Below are positions 41,350-52,471 of a DNA stretch of 64,000 bases, piece after piece. The number at the start of each line of letters is the position of its first letter. Within the stretch, counting starts at the first letter, position 1. Location of the stretch: NCBI RefSeq assembly GCF_030297175.1, contig NZ_AP028070.1, positions 2,604,001 through 2,668,000 of the forward strand. Reading direction: 5' to 3'. This DNA is from Marinobacter sp. LA51. Its GTDB lineage: Bacteria; Pseudomonadota; Gammaproteobacteria; Pseudomonadales; Oleiphilaceae. Below the pieces are notes generated by a model. That model saw only the letters and a program-made list of their open reading frames with translations. It ran no database searches and was not told the origin of the DNA. Made by a program: the position numbers and the translations under genes.

Positions 41350-41954
41350 GTACGGTTCTCCAGACTGTTTGGCCAGTTTTCCCAGACCGGATGACCGGCA
41401 TCCGCCAACAAGGCGGCGGTTTCCTGCAAAGGTAAACCCACTACGGCACTGTAACTGCCCCGCAGGTCACTGACAAAAATACCACCAAGGCCCTGAATTC
41501 CATAGCTTCCCGCCTTGTCCATTGGTTCGCCGCTGGCAACATAGGCTGCTACCTCCGCCCGCGACAGCTTTCGGAACTGGACGTCTGTGACCACTACCCG
41601 GCATTCGCACTGTTCTCCCTGGGCCAGTGCCACCGCAGTCATCACCTGGTGGCTGGCGTCGGACAGCCGCATAAGGGTAGCAACGGCCTCCTCTTCATCC
41701 GCCGGCTTGCCAAGGATGACGCCATCCAGCACCACCGAGGTATCCGAGCCCAGCACCATAGCACCTGGCGAGGACGCGGCGACCGCCATGGCCTTATCGC
41801 AGGCCAATCGCTTCACGTAGCGCTCAGCGGTTTCAGTCACAAGAGGGGTTTCGTCAACGTCAGCTGGCTGCACCGAAAAAGTGACGCCAATTTGTCGCAA
41901 CAGCTCGGATCGTCTGGGGGAAGCCGACGCGAGAATGATGGTGGACATGCTCAT
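41346..41954 (-). CDS. Maf-like nucleoside triphosphate pyrophosphatase
   Basis: Maf-family housecleaning pyrophosphatase of 202 residues. The N-terminal LASASPRRSELL motif, LGSDTSVVLDG and the SYGIQGLGGIFV stretch mark the YhdE/Maf branch acting on dTTP/UTP and modified nucleotides. It overlaps mreD by four bases and rng by four bases, so mreBCD-maf-rng-yhdP are one transcription block. A second ATG two codons in (41948) is equally possible. Confidence 0.93.
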   Translation of the reverse strand: MSMSTIILASASPRRSELLRQIGVTFSVQPADVDETPLVTETAERYVKRLACDKAMAVAASSPGAMVLGSDTSVVLDGVILGKPADEEEAVATLMRLSDASHQVMTAVALAQGEQCECRVVVTDVQFRKLSRAEVAAYVASGEPMDKAGSYGIQGLGGIFVSDLRGSYSAVVGLPLQETAALLADAGHPVWENWPNSLENRT

Positions 41955-42427
41955 CCCAACTTACGGTTGATGTTATCAAGAAGTACGCAGAATACCGGCC
42001 ACGCCAGCGCGCTGGTCAGGGCCGGCCAAAGGTAACTGAACCCGGCATCTTCAGCGCCGAGCATCTGCTTGATGAAATGCACGAGCATCTGATTGATACC
42101 CAACAGCAGGAACACCATCAGGCACTGCTGCGGCATCGGATACATCCGAAGGCGCTGATGTATCGTTAACACCAGAAACGCGATCAGACCCATGGCCAGC
42201 GCGTTGACACCCAGCGGCGTTGCTTCAAGCACATCCAGCAGCAACCCCAGAATCCAGGCCAGGAAAATGCCGAACTGAGCGGGAGCCCGGAAAGTCCAGT
42301 AGAACACCACCAGCCCAAGCCACTCCGGACGGAACTCGAACCAGCCAACCGGAAAAAGCGAAATACTCAGAACCAGCGCCACTGCGACCGACAGGGCGAA
42401 TACCGGATAACTGATTACGGACAGCAT
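41951..42427 (-). CDS. mreD: Rod shape-determining protein MreD
   Basis: Integral inner-membrane protein of 158 residues with about five hydrophobic helices and the conserved FYWTFRAPAQFGIFLAWILGLLLD region (W near 46, LDVLEATPLG following). It belongs to the elongasome with MreC, RodA and PBP2. The start overlaps the mreC stop by one base. Confidence 0.94.
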   Translation of the reverse strand: MLSVISYPVFALSVAVALVLSISLFPVGWFEFRPEWLGLVVFYWTFRAPAQFGIFLAWILGLLLDVLEATPLGVNALAMGLIAFLVLTIHQRLRMYPMPQQCLMVFLLLGINQMLVHFIKQMLGAEDAGFSYLWPALTSALAWPVFCVLLDNINRKLG

Positions 42428-43335
42428 CAGCCTTCCCCTTCTTCGGACATTTCGGCGCTGGCCTCGGATTCGACAGCAGCATCGACATCGGCGTTTTCAG
42501 CGTCAACCTCAGCGGTTGCCGGCGGAAACACCACCAACACCAGGCGACTTTGATTCAGCTGGGCCCGTGGAACCGCCTCAATAGCCACAAACGGCTCGCC
42601 GGGCTCCTTATTGATCAGGCTGACCTCAGCTACCGGGTAACCTCGGGGGAAACGCCCACCCAGACCGGAACTGACCAGCAAATCCCCTTCGCGAATATCG
42701 GCGGTATCGGGCACATGGACCAGGTCCAGAGTTGAGGTGTCGCCCGTCCCGAGCAAGATGGCCCGCAAGCCATTGCGCACCACTTCAACGGGCACCGCGT
42801 GGCTGCTATCTGACACCAACAGCACTCGGGAAGTAATCTGACTGGTCTGCACCACCTGCCCCATCAGCCCCTGGGCATCGAGCACCGCTTGGCCTGTCCG
42901 CAAGCCGTCACTGCGGCCTTTGTTGATGATCACTTCATGGGAGAACGGATCGGGGGAAACGCCGACAACCTCACCAACGATCACGCGATCATCCAGCACC
43001 TCGGAGGAATTCATCAGTCGGCGGAGTTCATTGTTTTCGGACGCCAGCGCGGCGTATTTCAACGCCCGGCGTTCAAGGATGAGCAGACGAGCCTTGAGGT
43101 CTTCGTTTTCCTGCTGCAGATCTTCCTTGTTTTCAAACAGGCCGGCGAACCAGTCACCGAACTCGGAGGGCGCGTTGCCCAGCCAGTACACGGGCGCGAG
43201 CCCGGTGGCGATAGCACTGCGGACAGAGGAGAGCTTATCAAAACGGGCATCGGCAACCACAAGGGCTGCCGACAGAATAATAATGAGAAAGAGTCTAAAG
43301 CCCGGAACCGGTCCCTGGACGAAGATGGTTTTAAT
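42427..43335 (-). CDS. mreC: Rod shape-determining protein MreC, apparent ATT start
   Basis: Bitopic protein of 302 residues if read from an ATT codon at 43335-43333. Translation from there gives MKTIFVQGPVPGFRLF and a transmembrane helix (about 15-31), then a coiled coil (about 70-110) and the two beta-barrel periplasmic domains; the tail is acidic. E. coli MreC begins MKPIF, so ATT sits exactly where ATG is expected. GGAGGA lies six bases upstream, and an in-frame TAG lies 13 bases before the ATT, so no ATG, GTG or TTG start can include the membrane helix. The first ordinary start (GTG at 43260) would remove the helix. Family call is certain; the start is an inference. Confidence 0.9.
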   Translation of the reverse strand: MKTIFVQGPVPGFRLFLIIILSAALVVADARFDKLSSVRSAIATGLAPVYWLGNAPSEFGDWFAGLFENKEDLQQENEDLKARLLILERRALKYAALASENNELRRLMNSSEVLDDRVIVGEVVGVSPDPFSHEVIINKGRSDGLRTGQAVLDAQGLMGQVVQTSQITSRVLLVSDSSHAVPVEVVRNGLRAILLGTGDTSTLDLVHVPDTADIREGDLLVSSGLGGRFPRGYPVAEVSLINKEPGEPFVAIEAVPRAQLNQSRLVLVVFPPATAEVDAENADVDAAVESEASAEMSEEGEG

Positions 43336-43355
43336 GGCAAATCCTCCCTACGGGC

Positions 43356-44711
<1,356 letters not shown>

Positions 44712-44999
44712 GTGACCATTTCCCGTGAGGACATTGAAAAAGTCGCTGTGCTCGCCCGCATTCGTGTGGACGACGAGCAAGTCTCAGCGCTTGAGAACGA
44801 TCTGGGCAACATTCTGGATCTGGTTGACCAGCTCAGCGCGGCAGACACCGACGCAGTTGAGCCCCTGGCCCACCCACTGGACGCCGTTCAGCGCCTGCGC
44901 CCGGACGAAGTAACCGAGACCAATCAGCGGGAGGCCTTCCAGGCCATCGCCCCGGCCACCGAGAACGGCCTTTATCTCGTGCCTCGTGTCATCGAGTGA
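44712..44999 (+). CDS. gatC: Glutamyl-tRNA(Gln)/aspartyl-tRNA(Asn) amidotransferase subunit C
   Basis: Small subunit of 95 residues of the GatCAB complex, which converts mischarged Glu-tRNAGln or Asp-tRNAAsn. The pattern EDIEKVAVLARI, ILDLVDQL, DAVEPLAHPLD and LRPDEV is characteristic. The start is a GTG (MTISREDI) with GGGAGA upstream; an ATG-like start at 44676 would add 12 residues. It is the first gene of gatCAB. Confidence 0.94.
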   Translation: MTISREDIEKVAVLARIRVDDEQVSALENDLGNILDLVDQLSAADTDAVEPLAHPLDAVQRLRPDEVTETNQREAFQAIAPATENGLYLVPRVIE

Positions 45000-45028
45000 T
45001 CTGACGACCAGCGAATTCAGGAATCATC

Positions 45029-46486
45029 ATGCATAACAAATCCGTAGCCGAGCTTTCCCGCGAACTGGAGAGCGGCAAGGTATCAAGCGTGGAGCTGGCA
45101 CAGCAGTTCCTCGACCGAATCAAGCAGCAAGACGGTCAATTCAACAGCTTCATCAGCGTGACCGAAGACCAGGCACTGGCCGATGCCAAGGTCGCCGACG
45201 AACAACGGGCCGCCGGTAACGCCACACCCTGGACTGGCATCCCATTCGCCCACAAGGATATTTTCTGCACCAGCGGCGTGCGGACCACCTGCGGCTCCCG
45301 GATGCTGGAAAACTTTGTACCACCCTATAACGCTACCGTCACCGAGAACTTCCGAAAGGCGGGCGCCGTGTGCCTGGGCAAGACCAACATGGACGAGTTC
45401 GCCATGGGGTCATCCAACGAATCCAGCCATTTCGGCCCGGTCACTAACCCCTGGGGCCTGAGCAAAGGTGAAAAGCGGGTTCCCGGTGGCTCTTCCGGCG
45501 GCTCGGCAGCGGCCGTTGCGGCGCGCCTGGTTCCAGCAGCCACTGCCACCGATACTGGCGGCTCGATTCGCCAGCCGGCGGCATTGTGCGGCATTACCGG
45601 CTTGAAGCCGACTTACGGACGCGTATCCCGGTACGGCATGATCGCGTTCGCTTCCAGCCTGGATCAGGGCGGCGCCATGGCGCGCACGGCCAAAGACAAC
45701 GCCCTGATGCTGAATGTCATGGCGGGCTTTGACCCGAAAGATTCCACTTCCGTAGACCGGGCCGTTCCCGACTACACCGCCACGCTGAACGAACCTTTAA
45801 GAGGCCTCCGTATTGGCTTGCCGAAGGAGTACTTCTCGGACCAGCTGAGCCCGGCAATGGAAGAGCAGGTCCGTGCCGCGGTAACGGAATACGAGAAGCT
45901 GGGCGCGACGGTGAAAGAGGTGTCCCTGCCCAACGCCAAGCTGGCGATTGCCGCTTACTACGTGATCGCCCCGGCTGAGGCATCGGCCAACCTGTCACGC
46001 TTCGACGGCGTCCGTTACGGCTATCGTTGTGAAGATCCGAAAGACCTGATGGATCTTTACACCCGCACCCGGGCCGAAGGCTTTGGCACTGAAGTGAAGC
46101 GCCGCATTCTCGTTGGCACCTACGCGTTGTCTGCCGGCTACTTCGATGCTTATTACCTCAAAGCTCAGAAGGTACGCCGACTGATCCAGCAGGATTTCAT
46201 CAACGCCTTCAAGGAAGTGGACGTGCTAATGAGCCCGACCACCCCCTCCCCGGCTTTCGCCCAGGGCGAGAAAACTAGCGACCCGGTCACCATGTACCTG
46301 GAAGACATCTTTACGATCGCCGTGAACCTGGCGGGCGTGCCGGCGATGTCGGTACCCGCCGGTTTCGTCGATGGGCTTCCAGTTGGCCTGCAGATCATTG
46401 GCAACTACTTTGACGAGGCGCGACTTCTGAACGCCGCTCATCAATTCCAGCAGGTGACCGACTGGCACCAGCGTGAACCGCAATAA
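45029..46486 (+). CDS. gatA: Glutamyl-tRNA(Gln) amidotransferase subunit A
   Basis: Amidase-signature enzyme of 485 residues that releases ammonia from glutamine for transamidation. The Ser-cisSer-Lys triad is visible: Lys in PFAHKDIFC and the serines in [18 protein letters not shown] and [11 protein letters not shown]. It lies 29 bases after gatC and 23 bases before gatB. Confidence 0.97.
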   Translation: MHNKSVAELSRELESGKVSSVELAQQFLDRIKQQDGQFNSFISVTEDQALADAKVADEQRAAGNATPWTGIPFAHKDIFCTSGVRTTCGSRMLENFVPPYNATVTENFRKAGAVCLGKTNMDEFAMGSSNESSHFGPVTNPWGLSKGEKRVPGGSSGGSAAAVAARLVPAATATDTGGSIRQPAALCGITGLKPTYGRVSRYGMIAFASSLDQGGAMARTAKDNALMLNVMAGFDPKDSTSVDRAVPDYTATLNEPLRGLRIGLPKEYFSDQLSPAMEEQVRAAVTEYEKLGATVKEVSLPNAKLAIAAYYVIAPAEASANLSRFDGVRYGYRCEDPKDLMDLYTRTRAEGFGTEVKRRILVGTYALSAGYFDAYYLKAQKVRRLIQQDFINAFKEVDVLMSPTTPSPAFAQGEKTSDPVTMYLEDIFTIAVNLAGVPAMSVPAGFVDGLPVGLQIIGNYFDEARLLNAAHQFQQVTDWHQREPQ

Positions 46487-46509
46487 GCCCGAGATAGGAG
46501 AGTTACGCC

Positions 46510-47961
46510 ATGCAATGGGACATTGTGATCGGGCTGGAAATTCACGTTCAGCTCGCGACCCAGACCAAGATTTTTTCCGGCTCCAGCACCGCTTACGGCG
46601 CTGAGCCCAACACCCAGGCCAACGCGGTCGACCTGGCTATGCCGGGCACCCTGCCCGTGCCCAATGAGCAGGCCTTCCGGTACGCCGTCATGTTCGGCCT
46701 GGCGGTAAACGCCGAGATCGAGCGCCGCTCGGTGTTTGAGCGCAAGAACTACTTCTACCCGGACCTGCCCAAGGGCTATCAGACCACCCAGCTGGAACGC
46801 CCCATTGTCGGCCCCGGCCATGTCGATATCGATCTGGCCAACGGCGAGACCAAGCGGGTCCGCATCCACCACGCCCACCTGGAGGAAGATGCCGGCAAGT
46901 CCCTGCACGAGGACTTCCATGGCATGACCGGCGTGGACCTGAACCGGGCCGGCACGCCTCTGATTGAAGTGGTCACCGAGCCAGACATGAACAACGCCGA
47001 CGAAGCGGTGGCGTTCGCGAAGAAGCTGCACAGCCTGGTGACCTCGCTGGGCATCTGCGACGGCGATATGTCCCAGGGCTCCATGCGCTTCGACGTGAAC
47101 ATTTCCCTGAAGCCGAAAGGCTCGGACACCCTGGGCACTCGTACTGAAACCAAGAACCTGAACTCGTTCCGGTTCATGGAGCAGGCCATCGCCCACGAAG
47201 TCGAACGGCAGATGGACATTCTGGAAGACGGCGGCGTGATCGTGCAGGAAACCCGCCTGTACAACGGCGACCGGGACGTGTCCCGTTCCATGCGCACCAA
47301 GGAGGAAGCCAACGACTACCGTTACTTCCCATGCCCGGACCTGCTTCCGGTCGAGATCGACGATGCGTTTATCGAGCACGCGCGCAGCCGCCTGCCTGAG
47401 TTGCCAGACGCCCGCAAAGCTCGCTTCAAGGAGCAGTACGGCCTGAACGATTACGATGCCGGCCTGCTGAGCGGCGATGCAAAGCTGTCCGCATTCTTCG
47501 AAGAGGCGGTCAGCCATGGCAAAGACGCCAAGCTCACGGCTAACTGGATTCAGGGTGAGTTCTCCGCACGCCTGAATGCCGAGGAAAAAACCGTGGCCGA
47601 ATCGCCCATCACCGGTGCGCAACTCGGCGATCTGATTGTCAGGATTGCCGACAACACCGTATCGTCCTCCGGCGCGAAAAAGGTGTTTGAGACTCTCTGG
47701 AATGGCGAGAGCGACAAGGTGGACGCCATCATCGACGCCCAGGGCCTCAAACAGGTTTCCGACACCGGCGAACTGGAAAAGATGGTCGACGAGGTACTTG
47801 CCGGCATGCCGGATCAGGTCGCTCAGTACCAGAATGAGGACGATCCGAAGAAACGCAAGAAGATGCTGGGTGGCTTCATGGGGCCGCTGATGAAAGCCTC
47901 AAAAGGACAGGGCAATCCCAAACTGTTCAATGAAATCCTGGTGAAAAAGCTCGGCGGCTAA
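46510..47961 (+). CDS. gatB: Glutamyl-tRNA(Gln) amidotransferase subunit B
   Basis: Protein of 483 residues that phosphorylates the mischarged tRNA-bound residue and receives ammonia from GatA. The N-terminal [13 protein letters not shown] and [12 protein letters not shown] motifs and the C-terminal YqeY-like domain (about 330-483) are clear. TAGGAGAG precedes the ATG. The complete gatCAB set implies indirect synthesis of Gln-tRNA or Asn-tRNA in this organism. Confidence 0.97.
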   Translation: MQWDIVIGLEIHVQLATQTKIFSGSSTAYGAEPNTQANAVDLAMPGTLPVPNEQAFRYAVMFGLAVNAEIERRSVFERKNYFYPDLPKGYQTTQLERPIVGPGHVDIDLANGETKRVRIHHAHLEEDAGKSLHEDFHGMTGVDLNRAGTPLIEVVTEPDMNNADEAVAFAKKLHSLVTSLGICDGDMSQGSMRFDVNISLKPKGSDTLGTRTETKNLNSFRFMEQAIAHEVERQMDILEDGGVIVQETRLYNGDRDVSRSMRTKEEANDYRYFPCPDLLPVEIDDAFIEHARSRLPELPDARKARFKEQYGLNDYDAGLLSGDAKLSAFFEEAVSHGKDAKLTANWIQGEFSARLNAEEKTVAESPITGAQLGDLIVRIADNTVSSSGAKKVFETLWNGESDKVDAIIDAQGLKQVSDTGELEKMVDEVLAGMPDQVAQYQNEDDPKKRKKMLGGFMGPLMKASKGQGNPKLFNEILVKKLGG

Positions 47962-47979
47962 AGGCTTCCGATCCGGCTC

Positions 47980-48004
47980 GGGGGAGATCACAGCGATCTT
48001 CCCC
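47980..48004 (+). terminator. Hairpin after gatB
   Basis: Stem GGGGGAGATC / GATCTTCCCC (one wobble pair) with a 5-base loop lies 18 bases after the gatB stop. No T-run follows, so it is either a weak terminator or an mRNA 3'-end stabiliser. Confidence 0.5.
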
Positions 48005-48157
48005 GGACCAGGGCACACTCAAACACGCTGTTATTTTGTGATGATCTTGTCAAAAAAACCGCAACAAATCTGACACAAAGAACGACACGCTTCTTGCCGA
48101 CCACAAAGTAAACAACTAAACTTTCCTGAGTTTAAGTGTTTTTTCTGGAAGGGATTT

Positions 48158-48616
48158 TTGGGAAAAGCAGCCGCTTCGAATACCAGTTACGTCAGACGAG
48201 TAACCATGAAACCAGCTGCCATAAAAACAAATCTACGTAACCAACAGCGCGTTGATGTCTCAACCGAAATCACCATTGAAAGACCGAATGGCTGCTGTCT
48301 GACATGCACGGTCGCAAACCTTTCGCGCACAGGCGTCATGATTTCCTGCAGTCAGGAAGCCGTCAAATCTCTGATTCCAAATCAACAAAGCCCTGCCCCT
48401 GGCAACTGGATCTCTGTGAAGACTCGCTTTTCCGTGCCAGTGGTTGCCAAACAGCCCGTCTCGATTATAGCTGAAGGCCATATTGTGCATATGCGCCGGA
48501 TCGCCAGGAACGAATTCCAGCTTGGCATCCAGTTCTCCGACTTTGAAAACAACGGTTTCGAATACGTGGATCGATACGTCGCCAAGCTGTTGGCTGACTC
48601 CTGCAACAAGGCCTGA
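48158..48616 (+). CDS. Single-domain PilZ protein (c-di-GMP binding)
   Basis: Cytoplasmic protein of 152 residues made of one PilZ domain. The c-di-GMP signature is complete: RNQQR (27-31) and NLSRTG (54-59), followed by beta strands and a C-terminal helix. The TTG at 48158 has GGAAGGGA at good spacing; an ATG at 48206 (MKPAAIKTNLRNQQR) is the alternative and keeps the whole domain, so the start is uncertain. It stands alone, and a hairpin CCCCAAAC/GTTGGGG follows it at about 48680-48698. The target process is unknown. Confidence 0.85.
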   Translation: MGKAAASNTSYVRRVTMKPAAIKTNLRNQQRVDVSTEITIERPNGCCLTCTVANLSRTGVMISCSQEAVKSLIPNQQSPAPGNWISVKTRFSVPVVAKQPVSIIAEGHIVHMRRIARNEFQLGIQFSDFENNGFEYVDRYVAKLLADSCNKA

Positions 48617-48784
48617 TACCAGGTCCTGCAGCGGAGCGCTTACGCCCACATCGCCATCCTTGCCGCTATATTATTATAACCCCAAACTCTAGTTGGGGCG
48701 CTTCTTATACCCTCGCCAATTCTGGTATCATTTCAGGTCAAATTTGCACAGCCAACAGGGTCCGCATCGCGGCATCGGAATACC

Positions 48785-49693
48785 ATGACCACATACAACC
48801 TCACGCACCTGAAACAGCTGGAAGCGGAAAGCATCCACATCATCCGGGAAGTGGCAGCCGAGTTTGACAACCCGGTCATGCTCTACTCCATCGGCAAGGA
48901 TTCTGCCGTGATGCTGCATCTTGCCCGCAAAGCATTCTACCCCGGCAAGCCTCCGTTCCCGCTGATGCACGTGGACACCACGTGGAAGTTCAAGGACATG
49001 ATCGATTTCCGCGACCGCAAGGTGAAGGAATACGGTCTGGACCTGATCGTTCACAAGAATGAAGACGGCATAAAGCAGGGTATTGGTCCGTTCACCCACG
49101 GCAGTGCCAAGCATACCGATGTCATGAAGACCCAGGCGCTGAAGCAGGCGCTGGACAAGTACAAGTTTGATGCCGCGTTCGGTGGTGCACGCCGGGACGA
49201 GGAAAAATCCCGGGCCAAGGAACGCGTCTATTCGTTCCGGGACGAGTACCACCGCTGGGATCCGAAAAACCAGCGGCCGGAACTCTGGAACATCTACAAC
49301 GGCAAGATCAACAAGGGCGAAAGCATTCGCGTGTTCCCGCTGTCCAACTGGACGGAGCTGGACATCTGGCAGTACATCTACCTTGAGAACATCGAGATCG
49401 TTCCGCTGTACTATTCCGCCAAGCGCCCTGTGGTTGAGCGCGACGGTACCCTGATCATGGTGGATGACGATCGCATGCCACTGAAAGAAGGCGAGAAGCC
49501 GATGATGAAATCGGTCCGCTTCCGAACTCTGGGCTGCTACCCGCTGACCGGCGCCATCGAATCCGAGGCAGACACCCTGCCGGAGATTATCCAGGAGATG
49601 CTGCTGGCCACCAGTTCAGAACGTCAGGGCCGGGTCATTGACCACGATTCAGCCGGCTCCATGGAACAGAAAAAGCGGGAAGGGTATTTCTAA
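48785..49693 (+). CDS. cysD: Sulfate adenylyltransferase subunit 2
   Basis: ATP sulfurylase catalytic subunit of 302 residues, as in E. coli CysD. The PP-loop [10 protein letters not shown] lies near residue 38, followed by [11 protein letters not shown] and [16 protein letters not shown]. It forms APS from ATP and sulfate with the GTPase CysN. The stop lies one base before the cysN ATG. Confidence 0.97.
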   Translation: MTTYNLTHLKQLEAESIHIIREVAAEFDNPVMLYSIGKDSAVMLHLARKAFYPGKPPFPLMHVDTTWKFKDMIDFRDRKVKEYGLDLIVHKNEDGIKQGIGPFTHGSAKHTDVMKTQALKQALDKYKFDAAFGGARRDEEKSRAKERVYSFRDEYHRWDPKNQRPELWNIYNGKINKGESIRVFPLSNWTELDIWQYIYLENIEIVPLYYSAKRPVVERDGTLIMVDDDRMPLKEGEKPMMKSVRFRTLGCYPLTGAIESEADTLPEIIQEMLLATSSERQGRVIDHDSAGSMEQKKREGYF

Positions 49694-49694
49694 G

Positions 49695-51353
49695 ATGGCA
49701 CACCAGTCTGATTTGATTGCAGAAGATATTCAGGCCTACCTGAAGCAACACGAAAACAAGGAACTGCTGCGCCTGCTGACCTGCGGCAGCGTTGACGATG
49801 GCAAGAGCACCCTGATCGGCCGCCTGCTCCACGACACCAAGATGATCTACGAAGATCATATGGCGAGCCTGAAAACCGACAGTGCCAAAATGGGCACCAC
49901 CGGCGAAAAACTCGACCTTGCCCTACTGGTAGACGGCCTGCAGGCGGAGCGTGAACAGGGCATCACCATCGATGTCGCCTACCGCTTCTTCTCGACTGAC
50001 AAGCGCAAGTTCATTATTGCCGACACCCCGGGCCATGAACAGTACACCCGCAACATGGCCACCGGCGCCTCCACGGCACAGCTGGCTATCCTGATGATCG
50101 ATGCCCGGCAGGGGGTTCTGACCCAGACCCGTCGCCACTCGTTTATCGCATCACTCCAGGGTATCCGACACATCGTTGTCGCCATCAACAAGATGGACCT
50201 GGTGGATTACAGCGAAGAACGCTTCAACGAAATCAAGGACGAGTACCTGGCGTTCGCCGCCAAGCTCGGCCTGAAAGACATCCGCTTTGTGCCAATTTCT
50301 GCTCTGGAAGGCGACAACGTCGTCAATAAGAGTGAGAACACGCCGTGGTTCACCGGCCAGCCGCTGATGCAAATCCTGGAGACCGTTGAGGTTTCACGGG
50401 ACAAAAATCTCGAGCATTTCCGGTTCCCGGTTCAGTACGTGACCCGCCCCAACCTGAACTTCCGTGGTTTCTGCGGCACCATCGCCTCCGGCGTGATTCG
50501 CCCGGGCGACAAGGTCATGGCACTGCCGTCCCGCAAGACCAGCACCGTAAAAGACATTGTCACTTTCGACGGCAACCTCGAAGAAGCCTACATTGACCAG
50601 GCGGTCACCCTGACCCTGGCCGACGAAATCGACATCAGCCGTGGCGACATGCTGGTCAAGCCGGAAGACGAGCCGGAAGTGGGCAACCGCTTCAACGCCA
50701 ACATCGTCTGGATGACGGATACGCCGCTGGAAACAGGTCGGCTTTACGACATCAAGCTGGGCCCCACCTTTACTTCCGGCACGGTAAAGAAGATTCATCA
50801 TCAGACCGACGTCAACACGCTTGAGCAGCAAGCCAATCCGGCCAGCCTCCAGCTGAATGAAATTGGCCTGTGCGAGCTGACCCTCAACCAGCCCATCGCG
50901 TTCGACGCCTATCAGCGCAACCACGCGACGGGCAGCTTCATCGTGATCGACCGACTCACCAACGTCACCATTGGTGCCGGCATGGTTGCCGGCCTGGCCG
51001 ACGGAGTTGAGTCGCTGGATCCGGTCAGCATCGAGGAGCGTGAGCGCCGCCTGGCCCAGAAGCCGGCGATCATCGGATGCAGTGGCAAACAGGCACCAGC
51101 ACTGGCACTGGCTGTTGAGCGTGCGCTCTTCGATCAGGGCAAGACCGCGGTGGTGGTTACCGAGGACAACGCAGGTGACGCCGACGATCGTCGCCGGACG
51201 TCCCAGCTGCTGTCCGCCCACGGCCTGATCGCCGTTGCGGTCAACCTCGGTTCCGATGTAGCCTCTGCCTCCGTTTCCGCTGACAGCGACAAGGAAATTC
51301 CTGCCGCTGTTGGCCAACTGGTTCAACAGTTGATCCGGAGCAAGCGCATCTGA
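49695..51353 (+). CDS. cysN: Sulfate adenylyltransferase subunit 1 with a degenerate APS-kinase-like tail
   Basis: GTPase of 552 residues. G1 is GSVDDGKST, the switch/G3 motif is [12 protein letters not shown] and G4 is NKMD; EF-Tu-like domains 2 and 3 follow to about residue 450. Beyond the usual CysN end (475 residues in E. coli) there is a tail, about 456-552. Its pattern ([20 protein letters not shown], then [33 protein letters not shown]) follows the first half of the CysC part of CysNC fusions. The P-loop GxxGxGKS has become GCSGKQAP, and the second half is missing. APS kinase activity is therefore not expected. Confidence 0.94.
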   Translation: MAHQSDLIAEDIQAYLKQHENKELLRLLTCGSVDDGKSTLIGRLLHDTKMIYEDHMASLKTDSAKMGTTGEKLDLALLVDGLQAEREQGITIDVAYRFFSTDKRKFIIADTPGHEQYTRNMATGASTAQLAILMIDARQGVLTQTRRHSFIASLQGIRHIVVAINKMDLVDYSEERFNEIKDEYLAFAAKLGLKDIRFVPISALEGDNVVNKSENTPWFTGQPLMQILETVEVSRDKNLEHFRFPVQYVTRPNLNFRGFCGTIASGVIRPGDKVMALPSRKTSTVKDIVTFDGNLEEAYIDQAVTLTLADEIDISRGDMLVKPEDEPEVGNRFNANIVWMTDTPLETGRLYDIKLGPTFTSGTVKKIHHQTDVNTLEQQANPASLQLNEIGLCELTLNQPIAFDAYQRNHATGSFIVIDRLTNVTIGAGMVAGLADGVESLDPVSIEERERRLAQKPAIIGCSGKQAPALALAVERALFDQGKTAVVVTEDNAGDADDRRRTSQLLSAHGLIAVAVNLGSDVASASVSADSDKEIPAAVGQLVQQLIRSKRI

Positions 51354-51369
51354 CCCCCGGGTAGCACAC

Positions 51370-51408
51370 AAGCCCCGCAGGCCAGAGTCGCCTCCGGGGC
51401 TTTTTTAT
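51370..51408 (+). terminator. Rho-independent terminator after cysDN
   Basis: Stem AAGCCCCG (51370-51377) / CGGGGCTT (51394-51402 region) with a loop of about 17 bases is followed by a run of T. It ends the cysDN unit. Confidence 0.85.
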
Positions 51409-51434
51409 TGCACGCGCAGCATGAGAATACCAGC

Positions 51435-52451
51435 ATGGCTATCAGACACCTTCGCACCGCTTTTGCCAGTCAATACCAGCCCGGGCAACCGGCCCGCCTG
51501 CAGTCAGGAGAGGCATTTTCAGAGCCCGGCGGCGACTACGAGTCCCTTCATAAACAGATGAAACGGCTGTTCAACAGCAAGCCGGGCAAGAAGTATGGCC
51601 GCTTTTCGGACGAGATCGGCGAATGCCCGTTCAGCAGCTGGCTGAAAGATTACCTTGAGGACAAACAGAGCTTCGGTTCCATGACCGACCGACTGTTTGG
51701 CCAATGGCAGGAATTGCTGACCGGTTGCCAGGAGGAATTCCAGGGCCATCTGATGATCGTTCACGAAGCACTGGCAGACTCAGAAGTGGTTTACCTGCTG
51801 ATTCTGGAAAGCGACAGCGCCCTGCGTTTCGACGGCCACCAGACGTTGGACGCCACCGACGTACTGAGCCTGTCACGCCTGAATCTCGCCGTGCGGATCG
51901 AGCTGGACGACTGGCGCAGCGACAACAGCGCCGAAAATTACCTGACTCTGGTGCACGGACGCGGTACCGGTGAACCCGGCGAACTGTTTATCCGCCTGGC
52001 AGGCTTTACTAACCAAGTGGATGTTGAGAAAGAGACCGTAACCTTCCTGGACGCTGTCGAAGCGTTTGCGAAATCGTCGGAGCCTGAAAAGGCCGGCGAA
52101 GTCCGCAGCAAAGCGTACGAGTTCTGCAAGGAACAACACGCACTGGGCGAGCCGGTGGAAATCGAAGCGCTCTCCGGCTATCTCGACGAGAGCGAACCAC
52201 AGCGGTTCAAGGAGTTTGCCTCCAAGACCACCGAACTCCCAGAAAGCGGCGTTCTCCACCCGGACCACCGCAAGGTGAAAAAACTGGTTCGCATCGCCGG
52301 CTCTGGCGGCGGTATGAGCGTCTCTTTCTCCTCGGACCTGGTCAACCAGGCCGTGTACTACGACCGCGACCAGGATGCTCTGACCATTACCCGGCTACCG
52401 AAAGCACTTCGGGAGCAGTTGCAGCGGTATTTGGAGGCTCGGGAGGAGTAA
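51435..52451 (+). CDS. yejK: Nucleoid-associated protein YejK/NdpA
   Basis: Protein of 338 residues of the 37-kDa nucleoid-associated family (PF04245). Supporting signs are the length, the acidic DNA-mimic-like composition, RLNLAVRIELDDW and the C-terminal GGGMSVSFSSDLVNQAVYYD. Members bind the nucleoid in E. coli; the molecular role is unclear. The ATG at 51435 is favoured over an upstream one at 51408, which lies within the cysN terminator. Confidence 0.85.
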   Translation: MAIRHLRTAFASQYQPGQPARLQSGEAFSEPGGDYESLHKQMKRLFNSKPGKKYGRFSDEIGECPFSSWLKDYLEDKQSFGSMTDRLFGQWQELLTGCQEEFQGHLMIVHEALADSEVVYLLILESDSALRFDGHQTLDATDVLSLSRLNLAVRIELDDWRSDNSAENYLTLVHGRGTGEPGELFIRLAGFTNQVDVEKETVTFLDAVEAFAKSSEPEKAGEVRSKAYEFCKEQHALGEPVEIEALSGYLDESEPQRFKEFASKTTELPESGVLHPDHRKVKKLVRIAGSGGGMSVSFSSDLVNQAVYYDRDQDALTITRLPKALREQLQRYLEAREE

Positions 52452-52471
52452 GGCGCTGCAAGGCTGACTCC

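Noticed and set aside
43256..43262. GTG at 43260 as the mreC start
   Set aside because: It would remove the N-terminal cytoplasmic segment and most of the membrane anchor conserved in MreC, and it has no Shine-Dalgarno sequence at a usable distance.
46441..47622. A 393-codon open frame antisense to gatB
   Set aside because: It lies entirely within the well-supported gatB gene. Its sequence is low-complexity (His/Gln/Val/Gly rich) with no family motif, and long antisense frames are common in GC-rich coding DNA.
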